The notes below the pieces were generated by a model that saw nothing but the letters and a program-made list of their open reading frames with translations, searched no databases and had not been told where the DNA came from. This document shows, in pieces, positions 45,994 through 57,088 of a stretch of 64,000 nt of DNA. Within the stretch, counting starts at the first letter, position 1. Every line of letters begins with the position of its first letter. The translations under genes were made by a program, and so were the position numbers. This DNA is from Camillea tinctor. Its lineage: Eukaryota > Ascomycota > Sordariomycetes > Xylariales > Xylariaceae. Location: positions 868,001 to 932,000 of the forward strand of contig MU394052.1 of assembly GCA_022578605.1 (NCBI GenBank), given 5' to 3'.

Positions 45994-48462
45994 GAATGCA
46001 GGCGAAGGGTTGTGCTTTTGTATTATTTTTTTCCCTTCTTCTCTTCGGCATAGCATAGGCGATGGGCATGGGGACACGGCGTTACTTTGGGAAATAAAAA
46101 GGGGGTGGGAACACATAAAGGGAGCCGGAAAATGGCCACCCCTAAAGGAACTCATCATCACAAGGGAAAATTGGAAAATATGCTGTAGAGAAAACCCCCC
46201 TGACCTGGATATCCGGGGCACTAGGTTGGCATACTTGGATAGGAGGATCACCCATGGGTATTGGGACTAACCAACGAAGCCTGTTGGAGTAAAGGTGTAG
46301 GTTGTATACCTAGGTACATAGACGTGTGTTACAGAAAACATGGGATCGTCTTCCCCGTGTGTAAAGTACATCCTACAAATATGATTATGCGGTTACCTTG
46401 CGAAGGGTAGTGATTACTCCGTACATTGCTCATCTACTCTAGTAGGGAGCTTTTGTGGTGGATAAGCAGATGGTCTGTACTACCGGAGACGTAAGGTCAT
46501 CCATTGGAGACGAACGCACGCACGTATTTGGTACTATAGAGGATCGGCTCACATACTACCGAACTATGGGTTCCCACGCCGTTCGCTAGGACGACTGTGC
46601 AGGCGGGTTGGTCGACGTTGATAGTCCGCAAAAATAGAGCTGATGTGATACGAAGAAAGCTCATCAACTACCTAGGTAGGTATATCATATATATAACTCG
46701 GGTCATAAACGCCTATACGTAGATACTAAGAAGAGGGTTGCACTATACGCAGGTTAGTGCTCAGAGGTGACTTCGTCCAGATATTTTTCATATATTCATA
46801 GTACTAAATTAGGTGCCTGGTAGCAGGTACGTTATTTCATACTTCACTATACACCATCCCTTAGGAGGGAGGATTTGGAATAAAAGTATATGAAAGAATT
46901 ATCCCGTTTTAAGTTACATAAAGTCGAAAACTTGATGCATATGGTAGTTTCTTAGCCTACACATCTTCGAATGTAATAGTTAGGTATCAAACCGGCATAT
47001 ATACTTGCCTCCCTGATATGTCACTTGCTGCTGATGGCTTTTTGGCTGGGATCGTATATCTTGATTGGCCAAGTCCGCGCCGACCTCCCCAATCTGGTAA
47101 CTGGACCAACAGGCCGCAAGCCTTGTATATTGAAAAGCGTCTCTTTGTTAGTCAATATTTTTGTTAATCCGCTTCATTGAGAATATTCATCGCTAGTAGC
47201 TCATATAGTTGTCGGTGTTCTCATGAAACGGTGCACGTGATGATTTTGTGCATTTCATGAACCTCGTAGATAATGAATATGGTGTCTCAAACTTAGTTGT
47301 AATTCTTTAAGTTAGATAATGACGACGATCATATCAGTGATTTCCTCACATGCAGGGCAGTTCGCTAAAAGAGTTAATATATAGAAATAAATTAAACTAT
47401 AAAGCACAGTAACTAAATATACATAAGGAATACCAGATAAACATATACGCATGTAACCAACGACATCAGGGGGATCATCCCTATTCGCAGAACTTGAGGG
47501 AATTCCATCTGTCACTTTGCCGAACTTTGTAAGGGGGCAAGTAAATGATATTGCTGTTCTGTTCGCGTACAAGCTATTTTCACTTACTTTCGGGAAGATT
47601 TACATCTCCTAGTATGTAATAAATAACTACGATGGGGTATCCCTGGATACTACTATGTTTATAGTGCGTGTTATAGCAAAGTCAATCTGGAAGGGTTTAT
47701 AGGTTGCCGGTCTGGAGGGGATCCTAGAGTGAAGATCCCGCCTTAAATGCAGGAGAAAAAATGGGTCAGTCGGGCGGGCGGATATGAAGTTCCTCTGACG
47801 TCAGATGTTTTCTGCTGGCTAACATATTCCTTCTTCTAATTGGGGAAAAATAGAACAAGGGGAGATGAAAAGAGGTGATCGTTCGTGGAGTCCTTGTAAG
47901 AGTCGAGTTGGCAGAAAGCCACGCTACTGTTGCTTGCGAAAGAAACCTCCAATTATCTGTGATCATACGTAGATAATGCTTCGTATAAACCTATAATAGA
48001 TTTTCCATATTTGAGTAGGCTATTTGGTTCTCTGATTGAATGAGATACAAATACCTTTAGGGAACATTCTTAATAATAGTCTGAGTGGTATCAATACAAT
48101 TTAGTTATCCTATGACGAGGACATGACTTGTAGTTTGTAGATTACCCGGGTGAAGTGTTCCAGTTGGGTACCTCCACACGATACTACCAACACAACCCGT
48201 GTCGACCCTTCGTTTTTGTTCTCATCGTGCAGACTCTATACTATGCATGGATGGTACGTACCACCAAGTTCTTAGGATATCCAGAAATAAAATAAAATAA
48301 ATGAGTCTTAATGCTCTGACCCCAAGGACAATATATGCCCCTCCCAACTGCGTGAATACCAACGCGCAATCTAACGTCTAATCTCGTAACGCCGCCCAAT
48401 GCATAAGTGTGGTATCCGTAATAGTCTTCAACAGTGCCTGCTGTGCTAATGCTCTTATATTA
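45994..48462. other. Convergent intergenic region, no gene recognised
   Basis: About 2.5 kb between convergent mgs1 and isa1. It contains ACCTAGGT at 46308-46315 and 46670-46677. Frames are short and lack family motifs. It probably comprises two 3' untranslated regions plus neutral or decayed DNA. Confidence 0.55.
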
Positions 48463-49211
48463 TTACACCATGAAAGATTCGCCACAACCGCATTCCTCCT
48501 CTAGTAACGTGTTAGCAGCATCCAATTCTAAGTCTCGCAAGTAAACCTACTTATGTTCGGGTTTCGGAAAATGAAGCGTTGGTTCAGCTTGTCCTCGACC
48601 CAGTCCATTTCGCTACCGATAATGCTGAACAACGCCTTGCTGTCTATCAAGACCTTGACCCCGTCCTGCTCTACCTCTTCGTCGAATGCGCCGGGCTTAT
48701 CCACGTACTCCAAATGGTAGGCGAGGCCGCTGCAACCTCGGTTCCGTACGCCGACCTTGATCAGCTTGGGCTCTGGATCATCGAGTAGGGTCCGCAATTG
48801 TTCTACGGCCGCGGGTGTGAGCTTCATTGCGGCCTTCCGAGGTCTGAGTTTGCGCTTGGGCGGCACGGGCTTGGGTTTCTGGGCCTCCTGCTCGGGGACT
48901 GCTGTGGTGGGCTGTGGCGCTATCTTAGAGTGCTCGGGCGGCCGGGTCTCGTGAACTTTGGGTATGGGGCTTGCGATGGAGGTCTCTGGTATCGGTTCGT
49001 TTCGTGGCTGCGATGGCGGACGAGAGGGTAGAGGATAGGGTTGGAAGGAGGGCGTCGTCTGAACTTTCTCCGACGATGCGGACCACAGCTGTGTCTGAGA
49101 GAACTGCCGTATAAAGCTATGGTATGGTTGGGTAGAACAAGCTGTGGCAGCGGCCAGACGACCAAGCAAGGCTGCTGTCGTGCGAGGGATCGCTATTCGA
49201 GTTGGAATCAT
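48463..49211 (-). CDS. isa1: Mitochondrial iron-sulfur cluster assembly protein Isa1
   Basis: Two exons, complement of 48551-49211 and 48463-48500, with a 50-nt intron (donor GTAGGT, acceptor TAG); product 232 aa. The tiny last exon is essential: it supplies CGCGESFMV, the C-terminal CxC cluster ligands, and the split Lys codon joins NPNI to KEECGCGESF exactly as in the family. The A-type carrier domain covers about 125-232: LTPAAVEQLRTLL, GVRNRGCSGLAYHLEY with the first cluster Cys, and VLIDSKALFSIIGSEMDW. The first ~120 residues comprise a mitochondrial presequence and a Pro-rich linker. Known role: with Isa2 and Iba57 it makes [4Fe-4S] clusters for mitochondrial enzymes. Without the splice the protein would lack its last ligands. 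Confidence 0.95.
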
Positions 49212-50086
49212 TCTTGTATGACTAGCCCCGACTACCGAGGCTTTTTCTTTTTCTTTTAAGAGCAGAAACTTGGGAGATGGTGAAGAAATAAAAGATAAGA
49301 GGGGTTTATAATAAATAATAATTGATTGTAAAGAAGTCAGTTTATTAGGGAATAGGTCGGAGCTACTTAATTGGGATTGCGAAGATGGCAGGTGTTGTGG
49401 TTGGATTGTTGAAAATCATGGATTATCAATCTTGGGGGACATGGATGGGATGGCAAAAGTCGGCTGATGGGTGTGCTTTCAGAGGTTGAACGGACTACCC
49501 AAATGGAATCTGATGACATCCTATCGGTCCTCTGCTGGCCCCGACTTACGGGCAAAGGACCAATAAAAGAGCTTTCATTGGTCAACTTGAACTTCTTTTT
49601 CGTCAAGTAACTGTACGTAGTGGAATGTTAGTTGTTAGTACTTAAGTATTAGTGTACATGTAAAGCACTGGCCAGTACTTTGTACTAAAGTTACAGGTTA
49701 TAGTGGAAGTTTATTAATCCATTGCCGGGAATAAGGTTCAAGTTCAAATGAAGTGACATAACTTTGAAGTCGTTGAAGGTAGTACCATGTGCTACTTGAC
49801 CTATGCACAGTGTCTAGGTTGCCCCCAGCATTCCCTTTTCCGGCGGGGTTACAAGGAAATTCACTAGGTTAGTAACCTACATAAACCTTGTAGGTTACCT
49901 AAACCAACTGGTTGCCCGCCGTTGCATGGCTCGAAACAGCTGCCCAAGGCTGATACAACTGAGGACAGCTTGGCAGCTTTGGCAGTTTTAGCAGCAACAA
50001 CAACAACTTCTTCTACATTACATGCTCACTGCCATGCTGTATTTGCGACTGACGCTATCTCCGTCTTACCAAGAATACAGGTAGTC
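49212..50086. other. Divergent promoter region between isa1 and the ARMH3-like gene
   Basis: It holds upstream regions for both genes. The 165 bases before the ARMH3-like start are open in the same frame but low-complexity (Ala/Thr-rich, AACAAC repeats), and are treated as leader. Confidence 0.55.
49558..49583. promoter_or_regulatory. Two inverted CCAAT boxes upstream of isa1
   Basis: CCAAT on the plus strand at 49560-49564 and ATTGG at 49577-49581, about 350-370 bases upstream of the isa1 start. CCAAT-binding complex/HapX control of Fe-S genes is known in filamentous fungi. Here it is only inferred from a short motif. Confidence 0.3.
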
Positions 50087-52394
50087 ATGGAAGCCTCTCC
50101 ATTGACCCAACAGGCCAGGCCTGAGATCTTCCAGCAGAAAATTGTCCAACTGTACGAAGCACTATTCAAGGTTCGGGAGCTCTGGAACTGTTTCCCCATT
50201 GAAATTAAACATGAAATAAAACAAAAGTAAAAGTCATGGACTGGCCAAAGCTGACACTGGAGACCTAAGGTATGTCAGACCAGGCCACCGTACGAGCCCA
50301 AGCCCAGGCTCGCTGATCACCCCTCGCCGAGCAGGACGATGTCGATTCCGAAGGAGACAAGCCCGAGGGCTTCTGGCGCGAATTCTTCCTCTTGAAGCCA
50401 GACCGAGCCTCCTTATACAAGATACTAGATGAGCTAGCACCCGACGACCTTATAAATATCCAGTCGCAAACCCGCCAGCTGTTCTTCCGCGCCGTCGCTT
50501 GCTTGAAGAAAGGAGGGGGTATAGCTGACTTACACGCCCTCGAGGTGGGTTACATTCCTCCATGAGACACGACCCAGCCACAGCCAGCCATGGTTTCCCT
50601 AACGATTGCTATATCTATATCTATATCTCAGACCTTGACCACTTTCTTCTCCGCCATCCTGCCCAAGAAGTATACGAATCCTAGCTCGGATATAATCGCC
50701 GTATTAGCCGGTCTTGACGAGGTCGATACTATCTTCACAGACTTTGTAGGGGCCTTGGATGGCATCATTCGCAATGGCAAGACATGTAGGTCGGGTCTAT
50801 GTAAATCATCCAGCGCGTGCATTTGCTGATGGCGCTGTGTTTGGTAGTGGAAGTCCGACAGCGGGCTGTCGAGGTGGTGTTATCCATCACATCTGGAGCA
50901 TATCAGACAAGCCTCCTAACCTACTTCATACAAAGGGACCTCTTCCCTGCTATTATGAAGGTGTGTTACAGCTAAGGCCACACAGACAAGGGTTGGAGCT
51001 AACAACTGTAGCTCATCCAAGAATCCGACTCGCCCGCCAGTGTATTAGAACCATTCACGCTGCTAGGCTTATTAGCGAACTATAACAAGTTCGAGTTTCA
51101 GAACCCCTATCAGCTACGCCTCAACGACTTCGTCAATGAAGCCACCATCCAGAAGATCATAAAATGCGTTGGACAGGCCGCTCGAGATCTACGAAGCCAG
51201 TATGTCGAAATATTACAAGACTTACCCGAGGGCTGGACCATATCCAATACCCTGAACATGATCGGACTCGGCGCCATCGCGCCAGGTGTTAGAGCAAGCC
51301 AGAAACCAACACACGATCCAGAAGTAGCTAAACAAATGTTCGCAAAACTGTAAGTACTTAGCGGTGGTACATATGATATCTCTTTTGAGAGACATGTAAG
51401 CTGACTAGCAATTAGACCTGGGGAGAATGCTGCTGTATTACTAGGCACATATGACTTCAGCCATGCCAACAAGCTTTTCTGTTTTAACTTGGTTACATTG
51501 CCCGCTGAGAAGGGCGAGGAGCAACCGATCTCTAGCCTACTGTCTTTGACATCCTATCTCCTGCAACATGCTTTCCTCTCCAATAGGGCTACTAGCTATG
51601 CCCATCTCAGTCTCATGGTTTTTCGATTAGTTATAGAAGACCAGCTCTTGTGCAAACGCATCTGCAGCGATGATAGTAAGATTGCTGTGCGATTATGCCG
51701 ACAACGGCAACCATATCTTCCAGCTGTAAAAGGCGAGCGCATTCTAGCCACGAGCGTCCTAGACACCATGATTGATGGCATCAACCACAACCTCCGTCGC
51801 AGATTAGACGTCAGTCTTTACAATCTCTGTGTTGGCATCATGCTGCGGATTGTCTCGTATCTTTCGCGATCTCGAACCCGCCTCCAGTACCACTGGTCCG
51901 AACTCTTCCGCTCGCTCTTGTCCCTGATACGCTTCCTGACAACGTATTCAACTGATCTCAAAGACTTGTTACACTTTGAAACCTTACTAGATCTCGTCGT
52001 AAACCTTCTGGCTTTATCCCTTTCCGCTGGCGAAGCGTTTTTGCCTACGCCGGCAGCTTACGATGACCTGTTCTACAAAGTTGTGGAGAGCGGTGACATT
52101 CTAGTCAAATTTAGAGATACATATAATCTATCAAAGCGGCCGTCGAATTCTATAGGGACGCTAGTCAGTGTCACGACCCACTACAAGACGATGTTGGACT
52201 CGGGTGGTTCGAAGAAGAACTTGACAAGCAGCCAAGTGGCGGAAGTGATCAAGCAAGGTTACGAAACATTGAGTATCCAAGCCAAAGAAGGACTAGACGG
52301 ATGGGAAAGATACAGAGAGGCGGATGAGAGAACGCTTCTCAAAAAGATGGCGAGGACTACAGTGAACGATGTTAAGACTATGGTTCAGGCGTAG
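50087..52394 (+). CDS. ARMH3-like (DUF1741) armadillo-helical protein
   Basis: Six exons: 50087-50170, 50335-50544, 50632-50785, 50848-50960, 51012-51349, 51416-52394; product 625 aa with every phase consistent. The start MEASPLTQQARPEIFQQK is chosen over an in-frame upstream Met because it begins the helical domain. Recognisable blocks are GFWREFFLLKPDRASLYKIL, KKYTNPSSDIIAVLAGLDEV, AVEVVLSITSGAYQTSLL, LLANYNKFEFQNPYQLRLND and, in the last exon, the DUF1741 region (SLLSLTSYLLQHAFLSNRA onward, ending with helices through GLDGWERYREADERTL). The animal homologue ARMH3/C10orf76 acts at the Golgi with PI4KB and GBF1; a similar trafficking role is inferred. The first intron uses an unusual donor, GTTCGG; the others are normal. 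No catalytic motif is present. Confidence 0.88.
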
Positions 52395-52871
52395 GCAGGA
52401 AGCATTCGGATCGGCGTTCATACGGGTAGCTTTGAGTGGAATGGCCTGGTGTCCCATGGAGCAAGAATTATGTCTTGGTATTGCTACTGAAAATGATTGG
52501 GGACAAGGAACAAAATGTACAGTTTCCTTTATGAATAACTCTATTGAAGAGGTCTTCGCTATGGGTTACCCCTTTTATCTATCTAAATACACATAGAAGT
52601 ATACTGGATCTGGATCCTTTCTGTCACTCTGTGAATATCTAAGATAGTTTTTTTTTCTTCTCCAACTATCACGGCCAGAGTCCTAAAACTTGACAATCAA
52701 AATGTTGGATTATTGTCCTCCCCCCCTTTTCCTATCCAACCCGTACACACGGAGAAGCCTAGCGAGCCTAACATTTGCTTGTATAAAATAAAAACACGCT
52801 AGATTTAATGGAGGTATAATTCTTTCTGTACATAACTCCCGACTTCCTCGTCGGGAAATCACAGCAGCAAG
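52395..52871. other. Short convergent intergenic region
   Basis: 3' flanks of two convergent genes. It includes a T-run near 52649-52656 and no recognisable gene. Confidence 0.6.
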
Positions 52872-54119
52872 TCAATCTATACGCGCCCTCTTGAACACCG
52901 CCGGCGGGGTATCTCCATCGTCGTCCGACCGCGACCTCCCCCTCTTCCCCCCCCTCCTCTCCTCCCACTGCCTAGCCCCCCGGTGATCCAAGCGCCGCAG
53001 CAGCTTCGCCAGGAACCCGCCGTGCGCCTTGGCCGCGCCCTTGTCGAAGCGGTGTTCGGGCTGTAGCGTGTACGCGCTGAACGCGGCGTACGCGGACGGG
53101 TCCCAGACCTTGACTCGGGTGCCCGTGCGCTTCGCGTCCACGAAGTCGACGATGTTGACGAGCACCCCGCTCAGAGAGCGCACGCACGCCGCGATCGTGG
53201 CACCCCGCGCGAGCCCGATCGCGGCGCACATGGATTGGTAGGTCGAGAGCCGCTGCGCGGGGGTTAGGGTTGGGGCAGGGGGAGAGGGGGGAGGGCAGAA
53301 CTCGTCGATGGAGACGCGGAACGGAGGCGCGGAGGGGGGACAGGGAGAGGGCGACGGCGACTGCTGCGAGTAGTGGAACACCAGCTCGCTCTTCAGCGCT
53401 TCCGTGCGCTCGCGCCGGAAATCCCGGGATCCCGGGACGAGGCCCTGCGACGACGCGAGGCGGCTGAATTCGTCGTCGAAGCGGGCGCGGGCGTTGGGCA
53501 CGAAGCCTGGGAACTGCGAGAAGTAGGACTGCGACTGCGACTGCGAGGCACATGGCGGGGTCGGGGGTAGGGGAGGAGGAGGGGATTGGAAACGTGGAGA
53601 TGAGTTGTTGCTACAGGAGCTGTCTGGTTCATCTTGCTGTGATTGCTGTTGTTGTTGCTGCTGCTGCTTTATGATCTGGCTGAAGGTCATAGGCCTGGAT
53701 GACCCGGAGCTCCAATTACACACAGGCGCATGGCTGAGAAGGCCTGGTTGACTGAACACCGGCTCGTTCTGCTCGGACGACCTGGAGATGCCATGTAGGG
53801 AAATGTCTGAGTGGGAAGAGCTGTCGCTATTCTCTTCTTCTTCTTCTTCTTCTTCTTCTTCCTTCTTATACGGGGTATAGACGTTTTTGCTACAGTCTAT
53901 CCTATCATGGACAACTGTAATTGGCGCTGAGAGGTGGCCCATAGGCTGCTCATCCTCCTCCTTGATCCAAGCTAGAGCCTGTTCCTTAGAGGGAAACGAC
54001 TTGAACTGGGCGCGCGAGAAGCCCGTGACCTGTTCCCGGCATTCTTCCCAAGTATCAAAGATGCCTGTCTTCCTGCCGACGCGCACGGCGTAGAATACCG
54101 GCCCACGATATTTAGCCAT
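52872..54119 (-). CDS. RNase H1 N-terminal (caulimovirus-viroplasmin-like) domain protein without RNase H domain
   Basis: Single exon, 415 aa from the ATG at 54119 (an in-frame ATG 21 bases upstream is less likely because the domain begins with MAKYRGPVFYAV). Residues 1-52 form the hybrid-binding RNase H1 N-domain: FYAVRVGRKTGIFDTWEECR, then QVTGFSRAQFKSFPSKEQAL. A low-complexity middle follows with a Glu run (GAA codons), a Gln run near 158-170 (QQQQQQQQSQQ) and Pro/Ser-rich stretches. Residues about 280-375 form a second compact, GC-rich region (TPAQRLSTYQSMCAAIGLARGATIAACVR, then VDFVDAKR) of no known family. The end is basic with KRGRSRSDDD and FKRARID, probable nuclear signals. The acidic catalytic residues of RNase H are absent. 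It may bind RNA:DNA hybrids or double-stranded RNA without cutting them. Confidence 0.85.
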   Translation of the reverse strand: MAKYRGPVFYAVRVGRKTGIFDTWEECREQVTGFSRAQFKSFPSKEQALAWIKEEDEQPMGHLSAPITVVHDRIDCSKNVYTPYKKEEEEEEEEEENSDSSSHSDISLHGISRSSEQNEPVFSQPGLLSHAPVCNWSSGSSRPMTFSQIIKQQQQQQQQSQQDEPDSSCSNNSSPRFQSPPPPLPPTPPCASQSQSQSYFSQFPGFVPNARARFDDEFSRLASSQGLVPGSRDFRRERTEALKSELVFHYSQQSPSPSPCPPSAPPFRVSIDEFCPPPSPPAPTLTPAQRLSTYQSMCAAIGLARGATIAACVRSLSGVLVNIVDFVDAKRTGTRVKVWDPSAYAAFSAYTLQPEHRFDKGAAKAHGGFLAKLLRRLDHRGARQWEERRGGKRGRSRSDDDGDTPPAVFKRARID

Positions 54120-54924
54120 TTGGTTCACGGATTCATTCAACGTTATTATTCAATATTATTGTTCAGTGGAAACTCTTTTTTCCCCCTTTCTAATGGGCAT
54201 TTGCAGGTGATATCATTCTCTTTGAGTAAATAATAAAGGGGTACGTAACCAAATCAATGTGCCTTTGGTAAGATGTAGTTGTAAGTATATTGAAATACAT
54301 GGGAGACGCGTCGGAGACGCGTTACTCGTTAATTATGGATTACAAGTCTCCTATCAATTTCGATGTTGGGTCCATTCTCGTTAGTTATTGGCCTGAGCTC
54401 CTTGGGGTAAAGAAAAGGGGACTCGAGGGGTTATGGTAACACTGCATCAACTTGCAACCCCTAAGGATGAATCCTACTGACCTATAGGAAAACACTAGGT
54501 TGCATACTTGAAACTATTCACAATTACTTCTTAGATAACCAGGTACATATCACTTTTTTTAATGTTAATATAAATTATTTTTTTTACTTTAAAAACTCGA
54601 ATTCAGAGACCGAATACCCTGATTTAGTGTTGGGTTTGGTGTGATTTTAAACGGTGTTAAGACCTCCCAAGGGGCGTATATAAGAGAAATAAACACCTTA
54701 TAAATTTACAATGAAGGGATTTTGTAACAAAGAGAAGTTTCTATATACCTAGTCAAAGCTAGCTACATAGCTCAATTTAATTCAACATAAAAAGGGGTGA
54801 TATCCATGGAAACCATTAACATATATCAATACCAATACCTATGCAATCCACCACAGACCTCATAAGTCACCAACCATACATTATCCTTCAACATCGCTGA
54901 TCTACGTGTATTTAACCATGTTCT
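54120..54924. other. Intergenic region, no gene recognised
   Basis: AT-rich region holding the upstream part of the viroplasmin-domain gene and the 3' flank of the hydroxylase gene. A GGAGACGCGT direct pair occurs near 54302-54321. No coding content. Confidence 0.55.
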
Positions 54925-55924
54925 TCACTCATAGAACTTCCGCGGCCAGATATTCATCGCCGTCTTCTGGCCCTTCTCAACCGGCAACCCCGCGTGGACA
55001 ACCCGCTCGTCTCCCGTCCCGTTAGGGTGCAGGTTGACCCAGAAGATGGCGTTGCCGGCGACGGGCTTGAACGCGAGGCCGCCCTCCTCGTGCGTCCTCC
55101 AGTGGTTCTCCTTGTTGCCGCTGGAGTGCGTGGCCGTCACGTGGGGGAACCAGGTCTCGCCGCCCTCGCACTGGTCCTCGAGCGTGGCGAAGAAGCTCGC
55201 CAGCCGGTTCCAGCGCGTGCCCTTGCCCAGCATGTCCTTGCGCTTCGGCTGCGGCCGCTCGTACCAGTCGTGGTGCCGGTTGAACTTCTGGCCCTCGACG
55301 TACCGCACCAGCTGCGGCGGGCCGATGTCGTCGCGCGCCGGGTCGAACAGCGTCCCGAGGAACTGCTGTGCGCGCCGCAGCACGCATACTACCGTCGGGT
55401 TGGTGCGTGGGAGGCCCGCTGACGAGGATGTTCGGTCTGTTGTTCCTTGTAAACGGCCTTGCTTGTACACCACTATGAGATTAAAGGGTGAAGGGGGGCT
55501 AGGTTAGCCATCGATGTTTGAGGTCCCTCCCCCCCTTTTTTTTTCAGGCTCCCCTTTTTGGGAAAAAAGAAAAAGAAAAAGAAAAAAGTGAACTAGATCT
55601 CGAGAATCTAGATTCATAAAGACTAGACACAGGACAATAAAGAATTCGCTTACCAGAAGGTGCGAACTCGGGTTCGCCTGCCTCAAGCAGCTCGGTGATC
55701 TCGGGCGCTGTGAGGAACTTTTCCATATATATAAGAAGGGGGTCAAGCGAGATCAGCTCAGTTGAATACTGGTGAGGGGGGCAGATCAGCGCATCGAGTT
55801 CCGGTTGGAGGAAACGTTCTGATAGATACGGCAGCGCGCGGCGGTACAGGTACGGCGAAAGGAACACGATGACTAGAGCAGCGAGGGCCGCCGAGAGACC
55901 TGTAGGTCGCCAGAGCCGCGCCAT
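54925..55924 (-). CDS. Membrane-anchored 2-oxoglutarate/Fe(II) dioxygenase, prolyl 4-hydroxylase type
   Basis: Two exons, complement of 55654-55924 and 54925-55472, with a 181-nt intron (donor GTAAGC, acceptor TAG); product 272 aa. A Met eight codons upstream is the alternative start. Residues about 10-26 (LSAALAALVIVFLSPYL) form a signal anchor, suggesting an ER type II membrane protein. The catalytic domain shows the HxD iron ligands in NRHHDW (His157, Asp159), a GGETWFP strand, the distal His250 in RVVHAGLPV, and Lys260 in KGQKTAMNIW, which binds 2-oxoglutarate. This is the P4H alpha-subunit type layout. Substrate is unknown: a proline residue on a protein is the family expectation. The second exon is GC-rich at third positions, which produces long false frames on the other strand. 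Confidence 0.9.
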
Positions 55925-57088
55925 GATCAGTTCGTGGGAGTGTGTCAAACAACGGCTTCGATATCGATGTGCGAAGCAACTTAGATGGTCAAGTATCAGT
56001 AAACCAGAACCACGCGAATTATATGAGATAACCCATACAACGTAAGAAGCTCTATAATATTAAAATACCTGCTCTCAGGAGGAGATTTATGCTCAGATCA
56101 ACGTGTCGTGATGTCTCGAAATCCCCAATCTTGAAAGATGGCTTCTACGCATGAGCGGAGCATCTGCCTCCGATTGCCTTGCCCTCTGCTAAGTTTCTGC
56201 CGGATGCAACTTCATACTGATGAATAAGATATTAAACAAACTTCTTCCCCGTACAATTTGCCAGGTGTTCACTGATCCTTTCATTATTTGGGCTGTTGGG
56301 CCACGGGATACTTCTGTGTTTTGTGGTCACATAAGCTCATGTGTGTGAACGCGTCTGGAAGGGGGTTATGTTTGGGTTCCCCCCTGGCATGGCAAAACCA
56401 GAACTTACATGTCAATTTCCGGCATAGTATATGCCACGACGTTCGGCAATGAAGGCACGACATAATGTATTGTAAAACATAACCGGTTACCAATTGTGTT
56501 AGGGAGGTGTTATAAAGACAAGGTTGAGATGTAAATGTTCGGTGAGAAAATGTGACCTCTTATGTTCATGTCACCGATTCATTCCTAATTCGAAATTCAG
56601 ATTAGGATATATGAGTCGCAGAATCTCGAGTGAAATTTTACCGTTGCCCCTTTCACCACCTGCCCATGAAGAAATATGTACTTTATTCTTACTAACATTA
56701 AGATCTCTTACAAGACTTGACCTCAGAATATTGAATGATTCCAAGTTATGTCTTTGAGGCTAGAACATATGGATTTATATTTATTAGTTGAAGTGATAGC
56801 TGTGGCTACCTACTTATCAGATCGACATGTATGGCCTACACAATATAGGTAGCCTTACGATGCTCATCTGTATATTAAAGGGGGGATTTTATATCAGGTA
56901 CGTGTGATACACAGTGATTAAACAAAATATGCACAGTGTATCGAGCTTCAAATTGTTAGGATTTATTTCTAAATTTGTTAGGCATATGAGCTAATACATA
57001 ATACCTAATATCTAGCTTAAGATCCGCTCACTGGCTCATTAACAAGAGGACATGAATATTCTGCCGTCTACTGTATAAAAGAGTAAAT
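55925..57088. other. Divergent intergenic region, no gene recognised
   Basis: It separates the hydroxylase and efm3 starts, so it carries both promoters. One GATA-type TTATCAGAT sequence lies near 56814-56822, probably by chance. No coding content. Confidence 0.55.

Noticed and set aside
49922..50086. In-frame N-terminal extension of the ARMH3-like protein
   Set aside because: Low-complexity Ala/Thr sequence; the helical domain begins at the later Met.
56814..56822. TTATCAGAT, matching the iron-repressor GATA consensus on the minus strand
   Set aside because: A single 9-mer upstream of a gene with no iron role; expected about once by chance.
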